This document shows, one piece after another, positions 17,456-26,256 of a DNA stretch of 64,000 bases; position 1 is the first letter of the stretch, and every line of letters starts with the position of its first letter. The stretch covers positions 1 to 64,000 of the forward strand of contig NZ_JACYXF010000024.1 in the NCBI RefSeq assembly GCF_015352985.1. The letters run 5' to 3'. Position numbers and translations under genes: made by a program. Under the pieces are notes generated by a model, which was given only the letters and a program-made list of their open reading frames with translations, ran no database searches and was not told the DNA's origin. Source of the DNA: Noviherbaspirillum malthae. GTDB taxonomy: Bacteria; Pseudomonadota; Gammaproteobacteria; Burkholderiales; Burkholderiaceae_D.

Positions 17456-18955
17456 TTACTCGACGAATGCCTCTTCCCGTTTCTTTCTCAATGCGGGCAT
17501 CAGCACCACGGCCATCGCCACTGCGGAAGCGATCAGCATCGCAGCACTGATCGGACGCTGCAGGAAGACCATCGGATCGCTGCGCGACAGCAGCAACGCA
17601 CGGCGCAGGTACTCTTCCATCATCGGACCGATGATGAAGCCCAGCAGCATCGGCGCGGGTTCTGCTCCAATCTTCGAGCAGATATAACCGAAGATGCCGA
17701 ATCCAGCCATCATGTACACATCGAATTCAGTGTTGTTCAAGCTGAACACGCCGATGGCGCAGAACACCAGGATGCCCGGGAACAGGAAGTGATACGGCAC
17801 CATGATCATGCGCACCCACAGACCGATCATCGGCAGGTTCAAGATCACCAGCATCAAGTTGCCGATCCACATCGAGGCGATCAGGCCCCAGAACAGCGCC
17901 GGCTGCTCGGTCATCACCGCCGGACCGGGCTGGATGCCCTGGATGATCATCGCACCGATCATCAGCGCCATCACCGGGTTCGACGGAATGCCGAGAGTGA
18001 GCATCGGGATGAACGACGTCTGCGCGCCGGCATTGTTGGCCGACTCGGGAGCCGCCACGCCTTCGATGGCGCCCTTGCCGAAATTGGCCGCATTCTTCGA
18101 GACCTTCTTCTCTACCGAATACGCAGCGAAGGAAGCCAGCATCGCGCCGCCGCCGGGCAGAATACCCAGGATCGAACCCAGCGCAGTACCGCGCAAGACA
18201 GGGGCGATCATGCGCTTGAAGTCTTCCTTGTCCGGCATCAGCCTGCCGACTTTCATCGACAGCAGCGACCTGGTTTCTTCATTCTCCAGGTTGGCGATGA
18301 TTTCGCCCAGGCCGAACATGCCCATGGCCACCACCACGAAGTTGATGCCGTCGGCCAGCTGCGGCATGTCGAAGGTGTAACGCGGCGTGCCGGAGTTCAC
18401 GTCGGTGCCGACGATGCCCAGCAGCAGGCCCACGATGATCATGCCGATCGCACGCAGCAGCGAGCCGTGCGCCAGAACGACGGACGCGACCAGACCCAGC
18501 ACCATCAGCGAGAAGTATTCGGCAGGACCGAACTTCAGCGCCAGATCGGCCAGCGGCGGCGCAAACAGTGCCAGCAGCACGGTCGCCACCGTGCCGGCGA
18601 AGAAGGAGCCGAGCGCGGCAGTGGCGAGCGCCTTGCCGGCTTGTCCGTTACGCGCCATCTGGTAACCGTCGATGGCGGTCACCACCGAAGAGGATTCACC
18701 CGGCAGGTTGACCAGGATGGCGGTAGTGGAGCCGCCGTACTGGGCGCCGTAGTAGATGCCGGCCAGCATGATCAGCGAAGAGATCGGGGGCAGCGAGAAG
18801 GTCGCCGGCAGCAGCATGGCGATGGTGGCTACCGGGCCGAGGCCGGGCAGCACGCCGATGGCCGTGCCGAGGAATACGCCGATCAGGCAATAAAACAGGT
18901 TGTTGATCGAGAGCGCGGTATCGAAGCCCAAGGCGAGGAAGTGCAGAATTTCCAT
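17456..18955 (-). CDS. tctA: Tripartite tricarboxylate transporter, large membrane subunit TctA
   Basis: A 499-residue membrane protein with about 11-12 helices. It has the duplicated TctA signature GTAIGVLPGLGPVATIAML near residue 30 and GILPGGGAMLASFAAYSVEK in the second half, plus YGGSTTAILVNLPGESSSV. TctA forms the sodium- or proton-driven channel of the TctABC system, which takes up citrate and other carboxylates in the inner membrane. It follows tctB by 12 bases in one operon, and tctDE is divergent. No tctC lies in the operon, so the binding protein must come from elsewhere, possibly a Bug receptor in this window. Confidence 0.95.
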   Translation of the reverse strand: MEILHFLALGFDTALSINNLFYCLIGVFLGTAIGVLPGLGPVATIAMLLPATFSLPPISSLIMLAGIYYGAQYGGSTTAILVNLPGESSSVVTAIDGYQMARNGQAGKALATAALGSFFAGTVATVLLALFAPPLADLALKFGPAEYFSLMVLGLVASVVLAHGSLLRAIGMIIVGLLLGIVGTDVNSGTPRYTFDMPQLADGINFVVVAMGMFGLGEIIANLENEETRSLLSMKVGRLMPDKEDFKRMIAPVLRGTALGSILGILPGGGAMLASFAAYSVEKKVSKNAANFGKGAIEGVAAPESANNAGAQTSFIPMLTLGIPSNPVMALMIGAMIIQGIQPGPAVMTEQPALFWGLIASMWIGNLMLVILNLPMIGLWVRMIMVPYHFLFPGILVFCAIGVFSLNNTEFDVYMMAGFGIFGYICSKIGAEPAPMLLGFIIGPMMEEYLRRALLLSRSDPMVFLQRPISAAMLIASAVAMAVVLMPALRKKREEAFVE

Positions 18956-18967
18956 CTCAGGATCTCC

Positions 18968-19429
18968 TTAGAATCCGAACCAGGATCCGAAGATCGGCAT
19001 CGGCAAGCCGAGTCCGACCACGAAAACCAGGATGCAGAACACTGCCATGCCGACTGCGACGGCAAGGAAAGGCAGCACCTTGAACTTGATGCTGGCGTAG
19101 CCGCTGAGCATCACCAGCACCACGGTGGCGATCAGGAGGCCGGCGCCGCGCATGAGCAGGCCGAACAGCAGGACCGCAGCGGTGACCAGGAGAAGGTTCT
19201 TGATGGCGAATCTGCCGATCGGCTCGCCATGGCGAATAAACGAACGCACAAGCGAAACGGCTCCGATAACGGCGAGCAGGCTGCCAAGGGCGGTCGGAAA
19301 ATAGGCTGGCCCCATTCTGCCGGCACTGCCCATGGCATAGTCATTGCCGATAATGACGGCGGCCAAGCCGAATATGAGAAATATGACCCCCGACCAGAAG
19401 TCCTGAGGGTTGCGTATGAATGATGGCAA
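18968..19429 (-). CDS. tctB: Tripartite tricarboxylate transporter, small membrane subunit TctB
   Basis: The likely start is the TTG at 19429, six bases downstream of AGGAGA, giving a 153-residue protein (LPSFIRNPQDFWSGVIFLIF), the normal size for TctB. The longer frame to 19594 adds a non-homologous stretch and was rejected. Four membrane helices are visible: about 11-30, FPTALGSLLAVIGAVSLV, LLLVTAAVLLFGLLMRGAG, and the C-terminal VAVGMAVFCILVFVVGLG. It assists TctA in carboxylate uptake. Confidence 0.9.
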   Translation of the reverse strand: MPSFIRNPQDFWSGVIFLIFGLAAVIIGNDYAMGSAGRMGPAYFPTALGSLLAVIGAVSLVRSFIRHGEPIGRFAIKNLLLVTAAVLLFGLLMRGAGLLIATVVLVMLSGYASIKFKVLPFLAVAVGMAVFCILVFVVGLGLPMPIFGSWFGF

Positions 19430-19676
19430 GTTCGTCTCCTTTTCTAATGCCCCGGCGGATGCGGCCGAAGGCGGCTTCAACAGAGCTTGCACTTTAATTA
19501 TCGTGTCTGTCAGGAAGCTGAATCGAGCCTGACAAAAAGCTGACAGCCGAGCTTCGCGGGCCGAGGCCCGGGCGGTGCCCATACCCACTGCCAAACTTTT
19601 CCAATACTATTGAGGCCGGAAGGGCATGGCGGATGCAACATGCCGTATACCGGTTCAATCAATCCCTATACATAAA

Positions 19677-20345
19677 ATGCACGTTCTACTGGTGGAAGAC
19701 GATGTGGTCCTGGCCGACGGCATCTCCCGCGTTCTCAAGGGCTACGGCATGGTCGTCGATGTGACGTCGAGCGGCACGGAGGCCGATGAACTGCTCAAGC
19801 GCAGGGAAGTCGCCGTGCTGGTCCTCGATATCGGCCTGCCTGGCATCGACGGTTTCGAAGTGGTGCGGCGCCTGCGGGCACGCGGCAGCAACCTGCCGGT
19901 GCTCCTGCTGACGGCGCGCGACGCGGTCGAGGACCGGGTGCGCGGCTTGGAGACCGGTGCCGACGACTATCTCGTCAAGCCGTTCGCGGCACCGGAACTG
20001 GCGGCCCGCATTCGGGCGCTGGTGCGCCGCAGCGGAGCCCGTCCGGCGGAACTGACGATGATGGGCCTGTCGCTCGACACCCATGCCAAGCGCGCCAGGG
20101 TCAATGGCGAAGTCGTGGAGTTGTCGGCACGGGAATGGGCCGTTCTCGAATACCTGATGCAGCAGGCGTCGCGTGTCGTCTCGAAGGAGCAGATACTCGA
20201 TGCGATCCTACCATGGGGCGAAGGGCTGACCTTGAATGCGGTGGAAGTCTATGTTTCCCGCATACGCACCAAGATCGCCGGCGCCGGCATTGTCATCCGG
20301 ACGATACGCGGCTTCGGCTACATGCTTGAAGCGAGCAAAGAGTGA
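19677..20345 (+). CDS. tctD: OmpR-family response regulator, TctD-like
   Basis: A 222-residue protein from the ATG at 19677 (MHVLLVEDDVVLADGISRVL). The receiver has the acidic pair EDD, the phospho-acceptor Asp51 in VLVLDIGLPG, LLLTARD and the switch lysine in YLVKPF. The C-terminal winged helix has LSAREWAVLEYLMQQ and VSRIRTKI. It is divergent from tctBA and overlaps the sensor kinase, the standard arrangement of TctDE, which induces tricarboxylate transport. Seventeen open codons upstream have no ribosome binding site and were excluded. Confidence 0.92.
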   Translation: MHVLLVEDDVVLADGISRVLKGYGMVVDVTSSGTEADELLKRREVAVLVLDIGLPGIDGFEVVRRLRARGSNLPVLLLTARDAVEDRVRGLETGADDYLVKPFAAPELAARIRALVRRSGARPAELTMMGLSLDTHAKRARVNGEVVELSAREWAVLEYLMQQASRVVSKEQILDAILPWGEGLTLNAVEVYVSRIRTKIAGAGIVIRTIRGFGYMLEASKE

Positions 20346-21760
20346 CGGCAAGCATCCGCTCCGACCTGCTGAAGTGGTTGATCGCGCCGCTGGTGGTCAT
20401 CAACTTCATCGGCGCGCTGATGATCTACATGCTGGCCTGGGGGCCGGCGCAGGATGCGCTCGACAACAATCTCGCCGAAGCTGCCTACGACCTGCAGGCG
20501 CATCTCAGGCTCAACGGCGACCGGGTTGAACTCGATCTGAGCGATCAGGCCGAGCGCATTCTGCGCATCAACCGGACCGACGAAGTCTTCTACGTGGTCA
20601 GGGATGCCGCCGGAAATACCATCGCCGGGGATATCGATTTTCCCGTGTTTGCTCCTTACACCGCGACTCAGATGGCGGTGCCTTTCATGTCGAATGTCAG
20701 GCAATTCCACGTTCGGGCCGTGGCCCTGCGCACGGAAGTCGGCGAGCATCAGATCTGGATCGGTGTCGCGGAAACCCTGACCAAGAGACGCCAGATACAG
20801 TCGCGCATCCTGTTTGCACTGGTCGGCCTCGAGACCCTGCTCCTGGTTGCGTCGCTGGCCATTATCTGGTTCGCCGTGTCGGAGGGACTGTTTCCGCTGC
20901 AGCGCGTGCGCAATCTGCTGGACGAGCGCAACGCCGGGGACCTGTCGGCGGTCGAGGAAAAGGACATGCCGTCGGAATTGCGGCCGCTCCTGGGCGCCAT
21001 CAACGGGCTTCTCGGCCGCGTGCATAAGTTCGGCCGGGAGCGCCAGGCTTTTCTGGCCGACATCGCGCATCAGCTGCGCACGCCGCTGGCCGGCTTCAAG
21101 ACCCAGCTCGAAGTGCTGAGCCACAGGCATGACCGTGACCCCGACGTTGAGCGATCCACCGCTCTCATGATGGCCTCGGCCGACCGCATGATTCGCCAGA
21201 CCAACCAGCTGCTTTCGCTGGCCCGCGCCGAGCCGAGCCAGTTCGAGCAGCGGCGCATGGAACTGGTGGAACTCGACAAGCTGATGACGGAATCGATCCA
21301 GCACTTCGTGCAGGAAGCGGACAAGAAGGCGATCGACATCGGGTTCGAACTGCAGCCGGCGAGCGTCATGGGCGACCGCTTCCTGCTGCGCGACATGATC
21401 GACAACCTGGTCGACAACGCGATTCGATACAGCGGGCCCGCGGCGGAAATCACGGTGGCATGCCGCTGCGACGTTGGCGACGACGTGGTACGCCTAATTG
21501 TCGAGGATACCGGCCCCGGCATCCCGCCGGCCGACCGGGAAAAGGTTTTCGACCGCTTTTTCCGCCTGAGCGACAAGGAGCACGGCAGCGGACTGGGACT
21601 GGCCATCGTCCGGGATATTGCGAAAGACCATCAGGCCGCCGTTTCCCTGGAGTCGGGCGCAGATGGAAAGGGAACGCGGATCACGGTGGTATTTCCGTCT
21701 GCAAAGCCTGCTGTTTCCGACATGAAGGACAAGGCTGCACCCGTGCATCAGCGTGCCTGA
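20342..21760 (+). CDS. tctE: Sensor histidine kinase, TctE-like
   Basis: A 472-residue protein starting at a GTG that overlaps the response regulator stop by GTGA, so the pair is translationally coupled. It has a membrane helix at about 12-33, a periplasmic 2CSK_N-type sensor (YVVRDAAGNTIAGDIDFP), a second helix near 165-185, the H-box FLADIAHQLRTPLAGF with phosphorylated His243, N-box DNLVDNAIRYSG, G1 DTGPGIPP and G2 GSGLGLAIVRDIAK. It should phosphorylate the adjacent TctD-type regulator on sensing an external carboxylate. Confidence 0.92.
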   Translation: MTASIRSDLLKWLIAPLVVINFIGALMIYMLAWGPAQDALDNNLAEAAYDLQAHLRLNGDRVELDLSDQAERILRINRTDEVFYVVRDAAGNTIAGDIDFPVFAPYTATQMAVPFMSNVRQFHVRAVALRTEVGEHQIWIGVAETLTKRRQIQSRILFALVGLETLLLVASLAIIWFAVSEGLFPLQRVRNLLDERNAGDLSAVEEKDMPSELRPLLGAINGLLGRVHKFGRERQAFLADIAHQLRTPLAGFKTQLEVLSHRHDRDPDVERSTALMMASADRMIRQTNQLLSLARAEPSQFEQRRMELVELDKLMTESIQHFVQEADKKAIDIGFELQPASVMGDRFLLRDMIDNLVDNAIRYSGPAAEITVACRCDVGDDVVRLIVEDTGPGIPPADREKVFDRFFRLSDKEHGSGLGLAIVRDIAKDHQAAVSLESGADGKGTRITVVFPSAKPAVSDMKDKAAPVHQRA

Positions 21761-21927
21761 AAAAAATGTTTTCGGGAACGTCACGAATTGATACAAAAGC
21801 ATGCCTGAACTTCTCCTCCTCAGCTCTTCTAACGTTTCTAGCATCTGCACAGAATTGATTAATTGATCGACAGTGCAGGTTGTAAGGAACGTTCATCCAG
21901 CATCTAGCTCAACGATGGAGGCAATAT

Positions 21928-22332
21928 ATGAAGAAGCTCTTGATTGCACTACTGGTATCGGCATTAGGCAGCGGCATGGCGATTGCACAAAGTTCGTCGA
22001 CGGGTACGGGCTCGGGTTCGACCGGCACCACAGGGTCCTCAAGCGGAGGCAGCGGCAGCAGCATGACCGGCGCAACGGATTCATCCGGCACTTCGGGTAC
22101 CTCGGGCACTTCCGGTTCTTCCAGCGCGAAGTCCGGCGACAAGACCAAGGCGAAGAAATCCACATCGGGCACCAATACCAGCGGCTCCGGCAGTTCCGGC
22201 GGCAGCAGCGCAGCGGGCACCAGCAAAAGCGATACTCCCGGCAGTTCCGGCGGCAGCAGCGCAGCCGGCACCAGCGCCAATACGACCGGCGGCACCCAAT
22301 CCGGATCGATGGGCAGCGCCGGCAGCAGGTAA
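21928..22332 (+). CDS. Secreted Ser/Gly/Thr-rich low-complexity protein
   Basis: A 134-residue protein with a clear signal peptide (MKKLLIALLVSALGSGMAIA, cleavage before QSSS) after a GGAGG site. The mature part is almost entirely Ser, Gly, Thr and Ala with one lysine patch (KSGDKTKAKK). A 36-base unit occurs twice (22189-22224 and 22240-22275), showing recent internal duplication. It should be unstructured in the periplasm or outside the cell; the function is unknown. It is a monocistronic unit with its own terminator. Confidence 0.7.
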   Translation: MKKLLIALLVSALGSGMAIAQSSSTGTGSGSTGTTGSSSGGSGSSMTGATDSSGTSGTSGTSGSSSAKSGDKTKAKKSTSGTNTSGSGSSGGSSAAGTSKSDTPGSSGGSSAAGTSANTTGGTQSGSMGSAGSR

Positions 22333-22360
22333 GCCTGACTGGCTTGAAGGCTTGAAGGAG

Positions 22361-22389
22361 AGCCGGGCGCCATTGCGTCCGGCTTTTTA
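22361..22389 (+). terminator. Rho-independent terminator
   Basis: The stem AGCCGGGCGC, loop CATT and GCGTCCGGCT (one mismatch) are followed by TTTTTAT, 28 bases after the stop of the Ser/Gly-rich protein gene. Confidence 0.75.
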
Positions 22390-22806
22390 TTGCGCCCGTA
22401 CATTGAGCGCTTTCGACTTGACCGTACCGACTATTCCGGCTGCTTTACCAGCGGCACAGCATTGTGGGGAGCGCCGGGCCCGCCACGCCGCGTCGCCATG
22501 CCTTCGCCCACAGGTGATCACCTCGGCCACGCCGTTCGTCCGGTATACGCGTCACTTGCCTGGCTGAATCTTCCCTGCCAGTGACAGGCTGGCCTTCGGA
22601 GTCACCTCTTCTCGATCACCCCAAACTGCAAACCCCGCGTGCCAATGCTGCTTGCCAGGTTGAAGAAGCGCTGATCTTCGATGCCGACGTATATACTGCA
22701 GGCAATCCCAGCTGCGAGCCAGCCAGCGGGATGGCAGACGGCAATACTCTGCGGAAGGAGTCGCTTGGGACAGCTTGCGGATGGGGAAGGTGAAGGAGGC
22801 GCGTCG
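22390..22806. other. Gap without a supported gene, upstream of LysR
   Basis: About 417 bases. The open frames here are short and lack ribosome binding sites; the frame continuing upstream from the LysR gene to 22681 has no family similarity. The segment should hold the LysR promoter. No strong repeat or hairpin was seen. Confidence 0.35.
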
Positions 22807-23724
22807 ATGAAAAGCATCAAGAAAAGAATGTGGCAGGTGGATTTCGTTTCCCTGCGCCTGTTCGTCGCCGTCTGCGAGGAAGCCAACATTGCGCATGCGG
22901 CCGAACGAGAATCGATAGCGGCCTCCGCCATCAGCAAGCGCATTGCCGATCTCGAATACTCGATAGGCACCCCGCTGCTGCTGCGCCATCGCGCGGGCGT
23001 GTCGCCGACTCCCGCCGGCGAATCCTTGCTGCAGCATGCCCGCATCGTACTGCGCGACGTCGAACGAATGCAGGCGGAGCTCAGCGAGTATGCGATCGGC
23101 GTGCGCGGCCATATCCACATTTACGCAAGCGTGTCTGCGGTCGTCGAGTTTTTGCCCGACGATATCAGCGCCTTTCTCGCCAGGCATGACGGCATCAAGG
23201 TCGACATGGAGGAACGGGTCAGCAGCGAAATCGTCAGGACCATCGAGGAAAATGCCACCGCCATCGGCGTGTGCTGGGACTTCGCCGACACGCGCGACCT
23301 GCAGGTGCTGCCCTACAAGAGCGACCACCTGACGGCCGTTGTTCATCCCGACCATCCGCTGGCCTCGCGCGAATCGGTGTCGTTCGAGGAAACCCTGGGG
23401 TTCGACCAGGTCGGCCAGCATCCCGACAGCATGATGAATCTGTTCCTGCGGCGCCTCGCGGCGAAGTCGGGCAAGTCGGTCGTCAACCGCATTCATGTCG
23501 CCACCTTCGAGGCGGCATGCAGGATCGTGCGGGCCAACCTCGGCATGAGCATCATCCCCGCCGAAGCGCTGCAGCCCTACCATGCCCAGCTCGGATTGAG
23601 GGTAATCCCGCTCGTCGATCCCTGGGCGTTCCGCCGCTTCGTGATCTGCATGCGCGACTATGAAGCCCTGCCTCTGCCTTCGCGCCTGTTCGTCGATTTT
23701 CTGCGTACCGACCGCCATCCATGA
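22807..23724 (+). CDS. LysR-family transcriptional regulator
   Basis: The ATG at 22807 follows GGAGG by eight bases. The 305-residue protein has the N-terminal helix-turn-helix of the family (FVSLRLFVAVCEEANIAHAAE, ASAISKRIADLEYSIGTPLL, SPTPAGESLLQHAR) and the two-lobed substrate-binding domain (GHIHIYASVSAVVEFLP, VHPDHPLASRESVSFEE, ANLGMSIIPAEALQPY). It is upstream of and parallel to the HMG-CoA-lyase/CoA-transferase/Bug cluster and is the likely regulator of it. Two copies of a CCATCG-N7-CGATGG palindrome lie in the gap between them and could be its binding sites. Confidence 0.92.
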   Translation: MKSIKKRMWQVDFVSLRLFVAVCEEANIAHAAERESIAASAISKRIADLEYSIGTPLLLRHRAGVSPTPAGESLLQHARIVLRDVERMQAELSEYAIGVRGHIHIYASVSAVVEFLPDDISAFLARHDGIKVDMEERVSSEIVRTIEENATAIGVCWDFADTRDLQVLPYKSDHLTAVVHPDHPLASRESVSFEETLGFDQVGQHPDSMMNLFLRRLAAKSGKSVVNRIHVATFEAACRIVRANLGMSIIPAEALQPYHAQLGLRVIPLVDPWAFRRFVICMRDYEALPLPSRLFVDFLRTDRHP

Positions 23725-24076
23725 AGCCCCGGCGCGTCAGCGCCGATGAAGTTCGCGGGCACTGCACACCAGCCATCGTCATCGGCGATGGCATCCATTC
23801 TGCAGATATCGTTCTTTCAACGGTAACGTCTTGATACGCTCCCGCCGCTTGGCGGCACGGAGCAGCAGAAAGGCATTGGGCGCGGCAAAACGGCATTGGC
23901 GAGCCCGCTGCCGTTCGGCAATTCCCAAGCCAGCCTGGCACTGCCATCACGGTGCCATCGTCATCCGCGATGGATAGCGTTCCGAAATACCGCTTTTTTC
24001 CGGATTGGCGAATCGATATCCTGCAGACGGTCCCAAGCAAAATTCTTCCAGCATCCACCCTTCAGGAAACTCTCCG
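23725..24076. promoter_or_regulatory. Promoter region with duplicated CCATCG-N7-CGATGG palindrome
   Basis: The palindrome CCATCG-N7-CGATGG occurs at 23773-23791 (spacer TCATCGG) and again at 23955-23973 (spacer TCATCCG), 182 bases apart. Each copy is preceded by GGCACTGC, so a longer stretch has been duplicated. The gap has no gene and lies between the LysR regulator and the catabolic cluster it probably controls. The two dyads are good candidates for operator sites, possibly looped. Confidence 0.45.
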
Positions 24077-25033
24077 ATGGCAACCCCGAAACCTCATGTC
24101 ACCGTACAGGAAGTCGGCCTGCGCGATGGCCTGCAAAGCATTGCCGGCATCATGCCGACCGACGACAAGAAGCGCTGGATCGACGCGGAATACGCGGCGG
24201 GTGTGCGGCACATGGAGGTAGCCTCCTTCGTGCCTGCCAGGCTGCTGCCGCAGATGGCGGACGCCGCCGAAGTCATTGCCCATGCCTTGCGCTATCCCGA
24301 CCTGACCGTCACAGCCTTGGTGCCGAATCTGAAGGGCGCCGAAAAGGCTTTGGAAGCCGGCGTGCACCGCATCGTCGCGCCGCTCTCGGTCAGCGCCGCG
24401 CACAGCATGGCCAACGTGCGCAAGACGCCGCTCGACATGGTGGCCGAGTTCGGCCGCATCGCAGACCTGCGCGAAGCCATGGGCAAGCGCGGCAAGACCA
24501 AGCTCATCGCAGGCCTGTCCACGGTCTTCGGCTGCACGCTGCAGGGCGATGTTCCGCTTGCCGACGTGCGCGACATCGTGCAGCGCGTGCTCGACATCGA
24601 CTGCGACATCATCGCGCTTGCCGATACCACAGGCCATGCGACGCCCGGCCAGGTCGACCGATTTTTCAGTGTGCTGAGGCCGCTTGCGGAAGACAAGCTG
24701 ACGGTGGCGCATTTCCATGACACCCGCGGCATGGCCTTGCCCAACACCATGATCGCGCTGCAGCACGGCATCTTCGAATTCGATGCCTCGCTGGCCGGCC
24801 TCGGCGGCTGCCCGCATGCGCCCGGCGCCACCGGTAACGTCGCCACCGAAGACCTGGTGTTCATGCTGGAAAGCCTTGGCTATCACACCGGCATCGACGT
24901 CGAGCAACTGCTGGCGGCGCGCGCCATCATCCGGCAAGCCCTGCCCGAGGCGGCGCTGTACGGCTCGCTGGCGCGTGCCGGCCTGCCCAAGGGATATTCG
25001 AAACCGCACTACGAAACAAAGGTAGCAGCATGA
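24077..25033 (+). CDS. Hydroxymethylglutaryl-CoA lyase-like enzyme
   Basis: A 318-residue TIM-barrel enzyme of the HMGL/DRE-metallolyase family: VQEVGLRDGLQ carries the metal-binding RD, VAHFHDTRGMALPN the HxH ligands, and GLGGCPHAPGATGNVATED the signature with the catalytic cysteine. Family members cleave 3-hydroxy-3-methylglutaryl-CoA or related 3-hydroxyacyl-CoAs to acetyl-CoA and an oxoacid. Its stop overlaps the next ATG (ATGA). With a CoA-transferase and Bug receptor alongside, the substrate is more likely an imported hydroxy-dicarboxylate than a leucine intermediate. Confidence 0.9.
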   Translation: MATPKPHVTVQEVGLRDGLQSIAGIMPTDDKKRWIDAEYAAGVRHMEVASFVPARLLPQMADAAEVIAHALRYPDLTVTALVPNLKGAEKALEAGVHRIVAPLSVSAAHSMANVRKTPLDMVAEFGRIADLREAMGKRGKTKLIAGLSTVFGCTLQGDVPLADVRDIVQRVLDIDCDIIALADTTGHATPGQVDRFFSVLRPLAEDKLTVAHFHDTRGMALPNTMIALQHGIFEFDASLAGLGGCPHAPGATGNVATEDLVFMLESLGYHTGIDVEQLLAARAIIRQALPEAALYGSLARAGLPKGYSKPHYETKVAA

Positions 25034-26241
25034 ACATGCAAGCCAATCAAACCCAAGGCCGCCTGCCGCTCTCCGGCATTCGCGTCGTCGAAATCACCCA
25101 CATGGTCATGGGGCCCACCTGCGGCATGATCCTCGGCGACCTCGGCGCCGAAGTCATCAAGGTGGAGCCGCCCAAGGGCGACAATACGCGCCGCCTGCTC
25201 GGCGCCGGCGCCGGCTTTTTCCGCACCTTCAACCGCAACAAGAAGAGCGTGGCGCTCGACACCAACACCGAAGAAGGCCGCGAGGCCGTGCGCAAGCTGG
25301 TCGATACCGCCGATGTCTTCATCGAGAATTTCAAGCCGGGCCGGATGAAGGACCTCGGGCTCGATTACGAGACGCTGCGCAAGCGCAACCCGCGTCTCAT
25401 CTACGTGTCGCACAAAGGCTTCCTGAGCGGCCCCTACGAGAACCGCCTGGCGCTGGATGAAGTCGTGCAGATGATGGCCGGGCTTGCCTACATGACCGGA
25501 CCGGTCGGACGTCCGCTGCGCGCCGGCAGTTCGGTCAATGACATCATGGGCGGCATGTTCGGCGCGATCGGCGTGCTGGCCGCGCTGAACGAGCGCTGGA
25601 CGAGCGGCGCCGGCAAGGAAGTGCAGAGCGCGCTGTTCGAGAACTGCGTGCTGCTGTCGGCCCAGCACATGCAGCAATATGTGGTCACCGGCGAAGCCGC
25701 CGCGCCGATGCCGGAGCGCATCAGCGCCTGGGCCGTCTATGACGTATTCGAAATGGCCAACAACGAGCAGCTGTTCATCGCGGCAACAGGCGATGCGCAG
25801 TGGCAGGCGCTGTGCAGGCTGATCGGCCGCGACGACCTGCTCGCCGACCCCAAGCTGGCCACCAACAACCAGCGCGTCGTGGTCCGCCCCTGGCTGCTGG
25901 CGACGCTGCGCGAAACCTTCCTCGGCTTCGACGCCAACACGCTGGCCTCGCAGCTGGAGGCGAACAACGTGCCGTTCGCATCCATCGTGCGTCCCGAGCA
26001 ACTGTTCGACGATCCGCACCTGGTGCAGAGCGGCGGCCTGACGAAGCTGAAGCTGGAAGACGGCAGCGAAACCGACATGCCGCTGCTGCCGATCACGCTC
26101 GACGGACAGCGCCTCAAGCCGCGCAGGGCGATCCCGAAAATCGGCGAGGACACCGATGAAGTGCTGCGGGAGCTCGGCTTCTCGGAAGAGCAGATCGCGG
26201 CGCTGCACAGCGTGCCGGTGAAAGCCAGAGAAGCGGCCTGA
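25030..26241 (+). CDS. CaiB/BaiF (class III) CoA-transferase
   Basis: A 403-residue protein with GIRVVEITHMVMGPTCGM, LGAEVIKVEPPKGDNTRRLL, NKKSVALDTNTEEGREAV, DVFIENFKPGRMKDLGLDY and LALDEVVQMMAGLAYM, where the aspartate is the catalytic residue. It is only family-level similar to the transferase at 10.2-11.4 kb and so is a second, separate substrate module. It is coupled to the lyase by a 4-base overlap and should supply that enzyme with its CoA ester. Confidence 0.93.
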   Translation: MNMQANQTQGRLPLSGIRVVEITHMVMGPTCGMILGDLGAEVIKVEPPKGDNTRRLLGAGAGFFRTFNRNKKSVALDTNTEEGREAVRKLVDTADVFIENFKPGRMKDLGLDYETLRKRNPRLIYVSHKGFLSGPYENRLALDEVVQMMAGLAYMTGPVGRPLRAGSSVNDIMGGMFGAIGVLAALNERWTSGAGKEVQSALFENCVLLSAQHMQQYVVTGEAAAPMPERISAWAVYDVFEMANNEQLFIAATGDAQWQALCRLIGRDDLLADPKLATNNQRVVVRPWLLATLRETFLGFDANTLASQLEANNVPFASIVRPEQLFDDPHLVQSGGLTKLKLEDGSETDMPLLPITLDGQRLKPRRAIPKIGEDTDEVLRELGFSEEQIAALHSVPVKAREAA

Positions 26242-26256
26242 AAGGAAACTCCCGAC

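Noticed and set aside
17336..19423. 695-codon plus-strand ORF over tctA/tctB
   Set aside because: Composition is dominated by His, Arg, Gln and Asp, as expected from the antisense of a membrane-protein gene; tctA and tctB on the other strand have clear family motifs.
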